This document shows positions 25,321-32,867 of a stretch of DNA of 41,285 nt, piece after piece. The position numbers and the translations under genes were made by a program. This stretch comes from Desulfocapsa sp. (GTDB lineage: Bacteria > Desulfobacterota > Desulfobulbia > Desulfobulbales > Desulfocapsaceae): positions 1 through 41,285 of the forward strand of contig JAQYVF010000041.1 of assembly GCA_030145625.1 (NCBI GenBank), in the 5' to 3' direction. Each line of letters starts with the position of its first letter. The stretch's first letter is position 1. Below the pieces are notes generated by a model. The model was not told where the DNA came from. It ran no database searches and saw only the letters and a program-made list of their open reading frames with translations.

Positions 25321-27018
25321 TCAGACCAGAAGCATCTCCGTGGTAGCCTTACCAGCAGGTACCATGGGGTAGACGCCTTCTTCTCTGGCGATACGGAAGT
25401 CCATGAGGACAGTGTTGTCTATGGATAAGGCCTCTTTGATAACGTTTTCGACTTCGCTGGTCTTGGTGGCACGAAGTCCAACAGCGCCATAGGCTTCAGC
25501 CAGGGCAACGAAATCAGGTGTTACTTCCATGACTGTTGCGGCGTAGCGCTTGTCGTAAAATAATTCCTGCCATTGACGAACCATACCAAGGTAATTGTTG
25601 TTCAGGAGACAGATCTTGACCGGACATTTGTACTGCTTAGCGGTGGCCAGTTCCTGAATATTCATCTGAATGGAGCCGTCACCGGCCACATCGACAACAG
25701 TAGCATCCGGGAATGCCATTTTTGCACCAATAGCAGCAGGGAGGCCGTAACCCATGGTACCAAGACCACCGGAAGTGATAAGGCGTCTGGGTTTGTTGAA
25801 TTTGTAGAATTGGGCTGCCCACATCTGGTTCTGGCCGACCTCGGTGGTAATGATAGCATCACCACCAGTTAATTCGTCAAGCTTTTCGATGACGTATTGA
25901 GGTTTGATGATCTCACCTTCGTCCAGGTAGGCCATGGGGTGTTTTTTTGTCCACTCTGCAATGGTCTCGATCCAGGGGGTGTGCGTTGCCCCAACTTCTT
26001 CAAGATTGTGGCCGCAGCTAGCAAGCCAGCTGTTCATGGCTGTGAGGGCGTGTTTGCAGTCGGCAACAATGGGAATGTCAACGGCGACGTTTTTACTGAT
26101 GGAGGTGGGGTCAATATCAATGTGAATAATTCTGGCATGGGGAGCAAAGGCGTCAACACGCCCGGTGACCCGGTCATCAAAACGGGCACCAACAGCAATG
26201 AGAAGATCACTTTTGGCCACAGCCATATTTGCAGTATAGCTTCCATGCATGCCGAGCATACCCATAGACAGCTCATTGCGGCCAGGGAAGCCACCAAGTC
26301 CCATGAGGGTCATGGTCACCGGAATGTTCATTTTAGTGGCGAGTTCAGTCAGCTCTTCATTGGCATTGGAAAGAATTACCCCTCCGCCAACATAAAGAAC
26401 AGGCTGCTTGGCTTTTAGGATTTCTTTACATGCTTTTTCAATCTGGCCCATGTGTGGTTCGTAGGTTGGCTGATAGGTCTGCATGCGGATAGGTTTTTTT
26501 TCGTCAAAATCAACCATGGATGCGACGATATCCTTGGGGAGATCGATGAGAACAGGCCCCGGTCGACCGGTGCGGGCGATGTGAAAGGCTTCTCGTATGG
26601 TTGGAACAAGGTCTTCGGCCTTGCTTACCAGGTAATTATGTTTGGTGCAGGGCCTTGTGATACCGACAATGTCAACTTCCTGAAAGGCATCATTGCCAAT
26701 AAGCGGTGTTGGTACCTGACCGGTAAGAATGACCATGGGAATGGAATCCATGTAGGCCGTGGCAATGGCTGTTACCCCATTCGTGGCGCCAGGACCTGAG
26801 GTGAGGAGTGCAACCCCGACTTCACCTGTTACACGGGCAAGGCCGTCAGCTGCATGCACGGCACCTTGCTCATGGCGAACAAGGACATGTTTGATCTCAG
26901 AGTCGAAAAGGTCATCGTAGAGGTCAATAACTGCTCCTCCGGGAAAACCAAAAATTGTCTTAACCCCTTCTTCCTGGAGGCATTTAATAATGGCAATCGA
27001 GCCTTTAAGTTTTTCCAT
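25321..27018 (-). CDS. ilvB: Acetolactate synthase large (catalytic) subunit
   Basis: About 565 residues from the ATG at 27018, where AGGACGAGGG supplies the ribosome-binding site; an upstream in-frame ATG would add six residues. The ThDP enzyme makes acetolactate or acetohydroxybutyrate for valine, leucine and isoleucine. It has the N-terminal glutamate in FGFPGGAVIDLYD and RHEQGAVHAADG, the central FAD-associated domain, and the ThDP motif GDGSIQMNIQELATAKQY, with NNNYLGMVRQWQELFY characteristic of AHAS. Its promoter at 27203-27231 fires away from leuA, so the two branched-chain operons share one control region. Confidence 0.97.
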   Translation of the reverse strand: MEKLKGSIAIIKCLQEEGVKTIFGFPGGAVIDLYDDLFDSEIKHVLVRHEQGAVHAADGLARVTGEVGVALLTSGPGATNGVTAIATAYMDSIPMVILTGQVPTPLIGNDAFQEVDIVGITRPCTKHNYLVSKAEDLVPTIREAFHIARTGRPGPVLIDLPKDIVASMVDFDEKKPIRMQTYQPTYEPHMGQIEKACKEILKAKQPVLYVGGGVILSNANEELTELATKMNIPVTMTLMGLGGFPGRNELSMGMLGMHGSYTANMAVAKSDLLIAVGARFDDRVTGRVDAFAPHARIIHIDIDPTSISKNVAVDIPIVADCKHALTAMNSWLASCGHNLEEVGATHTPWIETIAEWTKKHPMAYLDEGEIIKPQYVIEKLDELTGGDAIITTEVGQNQMWAAQFYKFNKPRRLITSGGLGTMGYGLPAAIGAKMAFPDATVVDVAGDGSIQMNIQELATAKQYKCPVKICLLNNNYLGMVRQWQELFYDKRYAATVMEVTPDFVALAEAYGAVGLRATKTSEVENVIKEALSIDNTVLMDFRIAREEGVYPMVPAGKATTEMLLV

Positions 27019-27202
27019 GAACCCTCGTCCTTTCATTATGTGGATGTTTTTAGTGCCTTGTAAAAGATTTCTTGTTTTTCATAGGGAAAAATAAAAAAGA
27101 TATCCCTGTGAGCACAATTAACTGTTAAGACACGTATTCTTTAGGATTGAGAAAAGTTGTCATCGCTGCAGACAACATCTGTTTGTTTGTCGAAAAAGGT
27201 GA

Positions 27203-27231
27203 AATATATCTTTCTATGAGATGGATGTCAA
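27203..27231 (-). promoter_or_regulatory. Strong sigma70 promoter of ilvB
   Basis: On the minus strand TTGACA (27231-27226) and TATATT (27208-27203) are separated by exactly 17 bases. The transcript would have a leader of about 180 bases before the ATG at 27018. Confidence 0.75.
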
Positions 27232-27338
27232 TATTGAAGGTGTGACTGTCTTGAAAAGAGCTTAAAAAAAATGATAGTTAAAGGGAGAAAATTAAGATTT
27301 TTTTTGCCTGCGGAGTTGTTTTCCCTGGAAAAAGGTGC

Positions 27339-27368
27339 TTGACAACAATCAATTCCAATGATTATCTA
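27339..27368 (+). promoter_or_regulatory. Candidate promoter of the leucine leader and leuA
   Basis: TTGACA at 27339-27344 with a TATCTA-like -10 at 27363-27368 (18-base spacing). It lies about 36 bases upstream of the leader-peptide ATG, consistent with a short leader transcript. The -10 is weak. Confidence 0.5.
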
Positions 27369-27404
27369 TTCAGACATTCAATAATAAAATTAAAAGAGAC
27401 TCTC

Positions 27405-27485
27405 ATGTACCCAAATAATCTCCTATCTCTATTGCTATTACCCCTGTTTAGGGAATCGACTGTGGTAGAAACCGGAGAGTTGTGA
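27405..27485 (+). CDS. Leucine-rich leader peptide (leuL-like)
   Basis: A 26-codon frame starting MYPNNLLSLLLLPLF. Codons 6-14 read CTC CTA TCT CTA TTG CTA TTA CCC CTG: seven leucine codons in nine, including three CTA. It sits between a promoter candidate and a perfect terminator hairpin in front of leuA, the arrangement of classical leucine attenuators. When charged Leu-tRNA is scarce, ribosomes should stall here and prevent the terminator. The ribosome-binding site is weak (AAAGAGAC). The context argues strongly that the frame is translated for regulation rather than for its product. Confidence 0.8.
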   Translation: MYPNNLLSLLLLPLFRESTVVETGEL

Positions 27486-27514
27486 AACGCACATAAAAAT
27501 AGCAACGAAAAATT

Positions 27515-27555
27515 CGAAAAAGGCCGCAGTGAGAAACTGCGGCCTTTTTCGTTTG
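27515..27555 (+). terminator. Attenuator terminator upstream of leuA
   Basis: CGAAAAAGGCCGCAGT (27515-27530) and ACTGCGGCCTTTTTCG (27536-27551) form a perfect 16-bp stem with a GAGAA loop, with the U run built into the 3' arm. It lies 48 bases before the leuA start. TAGAAACCGG (27466-27475), just after the Leu codons, is perfectly complementary to CCGGTTTCTA (27559-27568) and could take part in alternative pairing around the terminator. Confidence 0.85.
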
Positions 27556-27598
27556 TGGCCGGTTTCTAGCTTGTCTGGCACAGAAAAGAGGAAAAGGT

Positions 27599-29284
27599 AT
27601 GAAAGCAGAAGCAGTGAGAAAATACAGACCCTATGCAGTAATTGATCTTCCTGATCGCACCTGGCCTGGGGAAACAATAATCAAGGCACCGAGCTGGTGC
27701 AGTGTTGACCTTCGCGATGGGAATCAGGCCCTGATTCAACCCATGGATCTGGAGAAGAAGCTTGAGCTTTTTCAGTTGCTGACAGATGTTGGTTTTAAAG
27801 ATATTGAGGTCGGTTTTCCGTCGGCATCACAGGTTGAATATCAATTTACCCGAACCTTGATCGAGAATAACTTGATTCCGGATGATGTCTATATACAAGT
27901 TCTGACTCCAGCCCGAGAACATCTGATCAAAAAAAGCTTCGAGGCCTTGAAGGGGGCCAAACGTGCTGTGATGCATCTGTATAATTCTACTTCTACCCTG
28001 CAACGGCGTGCTGTTTTTCAGATGAGTAGGGAGGAGATCACTGCACTTGCTGTGCAGGGTGCAACAATTATTCGGGATGAGGCCGCGAAATATCCGGAAA
28101 CTGATTTTCGATATGAGTATTCACCGGAAAGCTTTACCGGTACTGAGATGAATTTTGCTCTTGCTATCTGTGAAGCGGTCATGGAGGTGTGGGAGCCGAC
28201 ACCAGAAAAACCTGTGATTATTAATCTTCCTGCCACAGTGGAAATGGCAACTCCCAATGTTTATGCTGACCAGATTGAGTGGTTTTGCAAGAATATGAAG
28301 AACCGTGATTCTGCCATTATTAGCCTGCATGCTCATAATGATCGTGGATGTGCGGTTGCTGCCACCGAGCTTGCTCTGATGGCTGGAGGCGACAGGGTTG
28401 AGGGTACGCTTTTTGGTAATGGTGAGAGGACCGGTAATGTCGATGTCGTTACCCTTGCTCTTAATATGTTTACTCAGGGAATCGATCCCAAGCTTGATTT
28501 GCATGATATTAACCGTGTGATCAACGTCTCTGAGCATGTCACTGATATTCCTGTCCATGTCCGACACCCTTATGCCGGAGAACTGGTTTATACCGCTTTT
28601 TCCGGTTCTCATCAGGATGCAATCAACAAAGGCATAACCCTTTGCGAGCAGGATAAGGAGTGTAAGTGGGAGGTGCCCTACCTTCCCATTGATCCAACTG
28701 ATCTTGGTAGAACCTACGAATCGATAATCCGTATCAACAGCCAGTCTGGAAAGGGTGGTGTGGCTTACGTGATGGAGAGAGAGTTCGGGGTGAAAATGCC
28801 CAAGGAGATGCACCCTGAGTTTGGCGCAATTGTCCAGGAAGTAACCGACAAAGTTGGTCGGGAACTTCAGCTTTCCGAGGTATGGGAATCCTTTGAAAAA
28901 GAGTACCTGGCAATTAATTCTCCTTATTCCCTGAGAAAATTTAATGTGGTCAAACGTCACATTGACCGTGATGAACAGGGCTCCATGGCTGAGATTGAAG
29001 CAGTTATCGAAGTCGAGGGCGTTGATAAAACAATTGCGGCAGACGGCAACGGTCCACTGGACGCATTCTGTGCTGCCTTGCGAAATCAGCTGAGTGGAGA
29101 TTTCTCTCTCTGCCAATACCACGAGCATGCCTTGAGCAAGAGTTCAAGTTCCAAGGCAGTAGCTTTTATTCAGATAGAAATGCCTGACGGTAGGAAACAA
29201 TGGGGCGTGGGTATGGATACCGATATCATCGTGGCGTCCATTAAGGGAGTGCTGAGTGCCCTGAACAGGACCTGTGAGCCTTAG
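27599..29284 (+). CDS. leuA: 2-isopropylmalate synthase (LeuA type 2)
   Basis: A 561-residue enzyme condensing acetyl-CoA with 2-ketoisovalerate, the first committed step of leucine synthesis. It has the catalytic WCSVDLRDGNQALIQPM with the metal-binding Asp at ~39, the TIM-barrel blocks LHAHNDRGCAVAATELAL (HxH metal ligands) and GTLFGNGERTGNVD, then the C-terminal regulatory LeuA dimer domain (~430-561) that usually senses leucine. The long type-2 form matches the actinobacterial/fungal-like variant. AGAGGAAAAGG is the ribosome-binding site. It stands alone, divergent from ilvB, under the leader attenuator. Confidence 0.96.
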   Translation: MKAEAVRKYRPYAVIDLPDRTWPGETIIKAPSWCSVDLRDGNQALIQPMDLEKKLELFQLLTDVGFKDIEVGFPSASQVEYQFTRTLIENNLIPDDVYIQVLTPAREHLIKKSFEALKGAKRAVMHLYNSTSTLQRRAVFQMSREEITALAVQGATIIRDEAAKYPETDFRYEYSPESFTGTEMNFALAICEAVMEVWEPTPEKPVIINLPATVEMATPNVYADQIEWFCKNMKNRDSAIISLHAHNDRGCAVAATELALMAGGDRVEGTLFGNGERTGNVDVVTLALNMFTQGIDPKLDLHDINRVINVSEHVTDIPVHVRHPYAGELVYTAFSGSHQDAINKGITLCEQDKECKWEVPYLPIDPTDLGRTYESIIRINSQSGKGGVAYVMEREFGVKMPKEMHPEFGAIVQEVTDKVGRELQLSEVWESFEKEYLAINSPYSLRKFNVVKRHIDRDEQGSMAEIEAVIEVEGVDKTIAADGNGPLDAFCAALRNQLSGDFSLCQYHEHALSKSSSSKAVAFIQIEMPDGRKQWGVGMDTDIIVASIKGVLSALNRTCEP

Positions 29285-29303
29285 AAGAAGCTATCCCCAA
29301 AAA

Positions 29304-29340
29304 AAACTCCATAGCGAAAGTGGTATTCACTATGGAGTTT
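29304..29340 (+). terminator. Hairpin after leuA
   Basis: AAACTCCATAG (29304-29314) pairs with CTATGGAGTTT (29330-29340) over a 15-base loop, with A-rich sequence before it and TTT at the end. It is the likely terminator of leuA and perhaps of the convergent small gene. Confidence 0.75.
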
Positions 29341-29385
29341 CCAATTACAAAACAGTAACGAGGTGGTGACGGGCAAGAGGGCTGA

Positions 29386-29565
29386 TTAGGCGTAAAAATC
29401 TATTTGTCCCTGCTTGTCGTCAGGCACTTGTTCAACGGGTTTTGTCGCATCGGATTGTTGTGATTGTTCTGTCTTTTCAAGAGTCTTTTGCAGGATCTCC
29501 TGTTCTACATTTGCCTTGTTCAATGCCATTTCCCGTGAAGCCATCGAGCTTGCGCCAATTTCCAT
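29386..29565 (-). CDS. YjfB-like small protein
   Basis: A 59-residue protein beginning MEIGASSMASREMALNKANV and ending DDKQGQIDFYA. Short proteins with this layout (an N-terminal MEI..., a central helix VEQEILQKTLEK, a Q/S-rich linker, and an end like IDxYA) resemble the YjfB family of putative motility proteins. The ribosome-binding site AAGGAG is ideal, six bases before ATG. It has no signal peptide or membrane segment. No flagellar genes are nearby, so the motility link rests only on family resemblance. Confidence 0.65.
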   Translation of the reverse strand: MEIGASSMASREMALNKANVEQEILQKTLEKTEQSQQSDATKPVEQVPDDKQGQIDFYA

Positions 29566-29585
29566 AACGTTCTCCTTTGCAGTTA

Positions 29586-29921
29586 TATAACAAATGTCAT
29601 AATGTGTCTTGCAAAGTTTATTCCATCGTGGAGAAAACTTTCATTTTTCCCATGAGATGATTTTGTGAAATGTATTCATCTGTCAGGAACAAGGGAATTT
29701 GATGCAAAGAAAGTTAAATGTTTTCTGCTCCACGATTCACTCTCTTTTCGGATCTTGAATTTTAATTTCCAGGCAGGGTAATTTTTTTCTGTCCATCGTC
29801 ATCCTGCAGAAGGTCAGGTTATTGACTCGTGGCTAATATTGCTTATTTTCATTATCCCCCAAAAGCCTGTTTTTGTCTTGCAGGATGTTCCGTCCATGCC
29901 TTCAGGCACAATTCTCTTGAC
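29586..29921. other. Intergenic gap, nothing recognised
   Basis: 336 bases downstream of the antiporter gene. Short minus-strand frames exist, but none has a supported start. No clear terminator or repeat. Confidence 0.4.
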
Positions 29922-30764
29922 CTATCTGGTAACTAGATAAAAACCAATGCCGCCAGCCGCCAGCCAGATGTTGGTGATATTGGATACGGTAATGTTGAGT
30001 ACGGCAGCCAGGGGTTTGTTACGGCTGAGCAGGGCTAAACAGGATTTGAACTCTGGCCAGGAGGTGAGTGTGGCTAGAACCAGAAACCCGATTATTCCCT
30101 TTGGCGCTTTGGAGTGTTCGGCTGCAAAAGAGACTACAGGGTCGAGGAAAAAGCCAGCTCCGCAGAGAAGGATAATGGCGGGGAAAAACCATATTCTGGC
30201 CTCGGGGTGATACATTTCATCGCTCTCTTGCTCCCCTTCTTTTGGCCGAAGGAAAAAGAGAGGTATTGTTAGAATTAAGGCGGTAAGCAGCCAGTATGGG
30301 TATAATGACTTGTCCAGTAAATAGAAACTTATGGCCAGAGTGGCAGTTGAGAGGATAGTGACAAGATTGTAGATGGGGTTTGTTTTGAAGGTCTGTAGAG
30401 CTCTTCCGCAGATGATTGCGGCAGTGAAGAGCAGGATCGGGTTCATGAAATTTGATCCGAGTGGCGTGGAGGCAGCAAAAAGGACATCGCCGACCGCCAG
30501 ACCAGCAATAAGGCAGAGCGCCTCCGGGCCATTGGTGATAAATCCGGTGACGGTGCCGATCCCTTTGATGTGTTTGATGGACTCGATGATGATCTCTATT
30601 GATAGGCCAATGATCATCATTTCAACAATAATCCCACATGCTCCGATGAAGGAGAGTTGCACATTACCTTGAAAAAACAAGGAGCTGCCGCAGAAAAAGG
30701 CCAGGACCAGAAGCCAAACCACCAGATCCAAGGTGTTAACTGAGTTCAGCAGGAGCTGTTTCAT
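29922..30764 (-). CDS. CaCA-type sodium/calcium exchanger-like membrane protein
   Basis: A 280-residue inner-membrane protein with about nine hydrophobic helices. Two inverted alpha-repeat-like segments are visible: TGFITNGPEALCLIAGLAVG with TPLGSNFMNPILL (~75-110), and LATLTSWPEFKSCLALLS with ITVSNITNIWLA (~235-275). In the CaCA superfamily the acidic residue after Pro and the GSN motif coordinate cations. The family normally exports Ca2+ (or other cations) using Na+ or H+. The first motif is divergent (NGPEAL), so the ion is uncertain. Its ATG overlaps the stop of the selenoprotein gene (ATGA), indicating coupled translation. Confidence 0.8.
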   Translation of the reverse strand: MKQLLLNSVNTLDLVVWLLVLAFFCGSSLFFQGNVQLSFIGACGIIVEMMIIGLSIEIIIESIKHIKGIGTVTGFITNGPEALCLIAGLAVGDVLFAASTPLGSNFMNPILLFTAAIICGRALQTFKTNPIYNLVTILSTATLAISFYLLDKSLYPYWLLTALILTIPLFFLRPKEGEQESDEMYHPEARIWFFPAIILLCGAGFFLDPVVSFAAEHSKAPKGIIGFLVLATLTSWPEFKSCLALLSRNKPLAAVLNITVSNITNIWLAAGGIGFYLVTR

Positions 30765-31012
30765 GAATGGTGCACTTTTTGTAGAAAATCTTTCAGTTTA
30801 GTGCGGTCGAGCAGGATTCCGCTCAATTGTTCATCGCCACATTTGAGAGTGGGGATAAATTTCACCCCGTCTTTGATGGTGCGCAGGGGGCTGGTCAGCA
30901 CCTCAACTTCTTCTAGGCTGACATCGCTCATGTCTGATAGCAGCTCGTCCAGAGCTTTTTTGGCCATGCGGCAACGGGGTCAGAGGGTGGAATGGTAGAA
31001 GGTCAGATTCAT
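30761..31012 (-). CDS. Probable selenoprotein with U-P-R-C redox motif (Grx/Trx-like)
   Basis: Read from the ATG at 31012 the frame gives MNLTFYHSTL, a TGA at 30982-30980, then PRCRMAKKALDELL and on to a stop at 30761: 83 residues in all. If TGA is selenocysteine, the protein begins with a short beta strand and a U11-P-R-C14 redox motif, exactly where CPRC sits in small glutaredoxin/thioredoxin-like proteins; the later FIPTLKCGD supplies a cis-Pro-like region. A bSECIS-like hairpin lies 3' of the UGA (separate entry). The alternative start at 30967 would remove the whole active site. The GGAG sequence is 14 bases upstream, rather far. It is coupled to the antiporter gene. Confidence 0.82.
30942..30956 (-). 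promoter_or_regulatory. Bacterial SECIS-like hairpin
   Basis: On the minus strand AGCTCTGGACGAGCT folds as a perfect 5-bp stem (AGCTC/GAGCT) with a UGGAC loop. The loop begins 29 nt after the UGA codon and has G as its second base. Both features agree with known bacterial SECIS elements (apical loop about 16-37 nt after UGA, G in the first two loop positions). Confidence 0.75.
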
Positions 31013-31187
31013 GATTTTTGTTACAACTCCTTTTTCGATGTTGTGTGATATTCTAAGGTGTTAGGAAGTGTCTCGTGTGCTTGAATGATTACTTTGTCTT
31101 GTACCAATATTAGTTGACAAAAGGTTTGTATACACAGTACACCGAAAGCAGGAATATGAGCAACGAAAGTTTTCCACTTCAGAGAAT

Positions 31188-32150
31188 ATGACAATGTCTG
31201 CACCTCTCACTATTATCAGTGATCAACGCTATCTGCAACATGATACAGGTGGTGGGGAACATCCGGAAATTCCGGCCAGACTTCAGGCTGTTTCTCAGGC
31301 ACTGGAGGCAAGTCCCTATTTTAGTGATCTCACCTTTGTTCCTCCACATGTTGCTGAACGTGAATGGCTTGTGAAGGCCCATACCGAAGACTGGCTTTTT
31401 CGTTTTGAGGAAGCAGTTCTTGCAGGCCGAACTTATATCGATCATACCGATAATCAGATCTGCTACGATTCCTACGACATTGCATGTCTTTCTGCAGGTG
31501 CCGGCCTTACCGGTATAGACCTTATTGAAGAAGAAAAGGCGCGTAATGTCTTCTGCCTGGTTCGTCCTCCAGGGCATCATGCTGAACACAATATTCCTTT
31601 TGGTTTCTGTTTTTTCAACAACTGTGTTGTCGCAGCCAGATACTGGCAACACTGTTACGGTAAGAAACGTATTCTGATTTTTGACTTTGATGGCCATCAT
31701 GGCAACGGTATCCAGTCTGCCTTTGAAGATGAGGCCGCTGGCTACTATATCAGTATTCATGAACATCCGAGTTTCAGTTATCCAGGCACCGGTTATGGAG
31801 ATGAACATGGGTTGGGAGAGGGGAAAGGAACAATCCTCAACCTTCCCCTCTCTCCAGGTGGCGGTGACGATCAGGTCGTAAAACTCCTTCAGGAAACCAT
31901 TCTCCCAAAACTGAATGAATGGCAGCCAGACGCCATCATTATTGCAGCCGGATTTGATGCTCATCGAGAAGATGAGATGACAGGGCTTCACTACTCTACG
32001 GAACTTTACCATACCATAGGCTTAGTCATCCGTGACTGGGCTGAACAATTTACCGAGGGCAGAATCCTCTCTATTCTAGAGGGTGGTTATGAACTTTCTG
32101 TGCTTGGAGACTCAGTAGAAGCCTATGTGAGGGGACTTCTGGGGAAATAA
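31188..32150 (+). CDS. AcuC-like histone deacetylase-family protein
   Basis: A 320-residue zinc-dependent deacetylase-fold protein. It has the diagnostic blocks RPPGHHAEHNIPFGFCFFNN (charge-relay His pair), FDFDGHHGNGIQ (Asp and His zinc ligands), SIHEHPSFSYPGTGYGDE, and AAGFDAHREDEMTGL (second Asp ligand). Bacterial members remove acetyl groups from lysines (AcuC) or from small amines. Here it opens an operon with an AcuB-like CBS-ACT protein and two acetyl-CoA enzymes, supporting the AcuC role. ATG at 31188 is used; the ATG two codons later is an equal alternative. The start region is divergent from the selenoprotein gene. Confidence 0.92.
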   Translation: MTMSAPLTIISDQRYLQHDTGGGEHPEIPARLQAVSQALEASPYFSDLTFVPPHVAEREWLVKAHTEDWLFRFEEAVLAGRTYIDHTDNQICYDSYDIACLSAGAGLTGIDLIEEEKARNVFCLVRPPGHHAEHNIPFGFCFFNNCVVAARYWQHCYGKKRILIFDFDGHHGNGIQSAFEDEAAGYYISIHEHPSFSYPGTGYGDEHGLGEGKGTILNLPLSPGGGDDQVVKLLQETILPKLNEWQPDAIIIAAGFDAHREDEMTGLHYSTELYHTIGLVIRDWAEQFTEGRILSILEGGYELSVLGDSVEAYVRGLLGK

Positions 32151-32178
32151 TAAGTTCTTTTACCCATAAAGGCAGACC

Positions 32179-32817
32179 ATGTATATTTCACGACATATGA
32201 CAGGTGAACCTATTACTGTTTCTTCAGCCATGCTTCTTCCCGAGGCCAGGGCTTTACTCAACGACTATCAGTTTCGACACCTGCCTGTGGTCGATGAAAA
32301 CGGTATTCTGTTAGGGATGCTCACGGATCGTGATTTGCGATCCGCTTACCCTTCATCAGTCCTCAGTAACAGTGAACGTCAATTGGTTTATGAGAAAGTA
32401 GAAAAGACCACTGTTGCTGAAATTATGTCCACCGATTGTGTTACCTTGGGGCCAAATTCCACCTTGGATGATGCCCTTTTTCTCTTTGATCGCGATCAGA
32501 TGGGAGCTCTGCCTGTACTTGATGAAGAGAGAGTAGTAGGGGTCTTTTCTATCAGAGATCTGACTACAGCCTATAAAAATCTCTTTGGTGTTGGAGAAAA
32601 AGGATCTATTCTTATAGGTATTGTAGATGATGGGAGTCCCGGTATTATGACTCGGATCGTGACGCTTTTGGAAGAACAGCAGATACCTTTTACCAGATTG
32701 TTGCGTATTTGCGGTAAGAGTGATGGTGATACCATCTATCTGCGAATTAATACATTTAAAATCGCGAAAGTTTACGCTCTCTTGGAGGAAGAGGGTTTAA
32801 CTGTAAAACGGGCCTGA
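32179..32817 (+). CDS. AcuB-like CBS-pair plus ACT protein
   Basis: A 212-residue cytoplasmic sensor. Residues ~1-60 and ~75-135 are two CBS motifs (FRHLPVVDENGILLGMLTDR and MGALPVLDEERVVGVFSIRD), which bind adenine nucleotides; residues ~140-212 form an ACT domain (ILIGIVDDGSPGIMTRIVTL). This is the architecture of Bacillus AcuB. It lies 28 bases after the deacetylase gene and 50 before the synthetase. I infer that it senses AMP/ATP or a metabolite and tunes the acetylation state of the acetyl-CoA enzymes in the operon. Confidence 0.9.
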   Translation: MYISRHMTGEPITVSSAMLLPEARALLNDYQFRHLPVVDENGILLGMLTDRDLRSAYPSSVLSNSERQLVYEKVEKTTVAEIMSTDCVTLGPNSTLDDALFLFDRDQMGALPVLDEERVVGVFSIRDLTTAYKNLFGVGEKGSILIGIVDDGSPGIMTRIVTLLEEQQIPFTRLLRICGKSDGDTIYLRINTFKIAKVYALLEEEGLTVKRA

Positions 32818-32867
32818 TTGTATATTCGAAGTGTTCAACTGTCCTTCTCTTTTTTTAAGGTATTTTT

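Noticed and set aside
27125-27178. 17-codon frame in the ilvB leader with a GTTGTC/GACAAC hairpin, considered as an ilv attenuator
   Set aside because: The peptide (MLSAAMTTFLNPKEYVS) is not rich in Ile, Leu or Val codons, and no terminator hairpin with a U run follows before ilvB.
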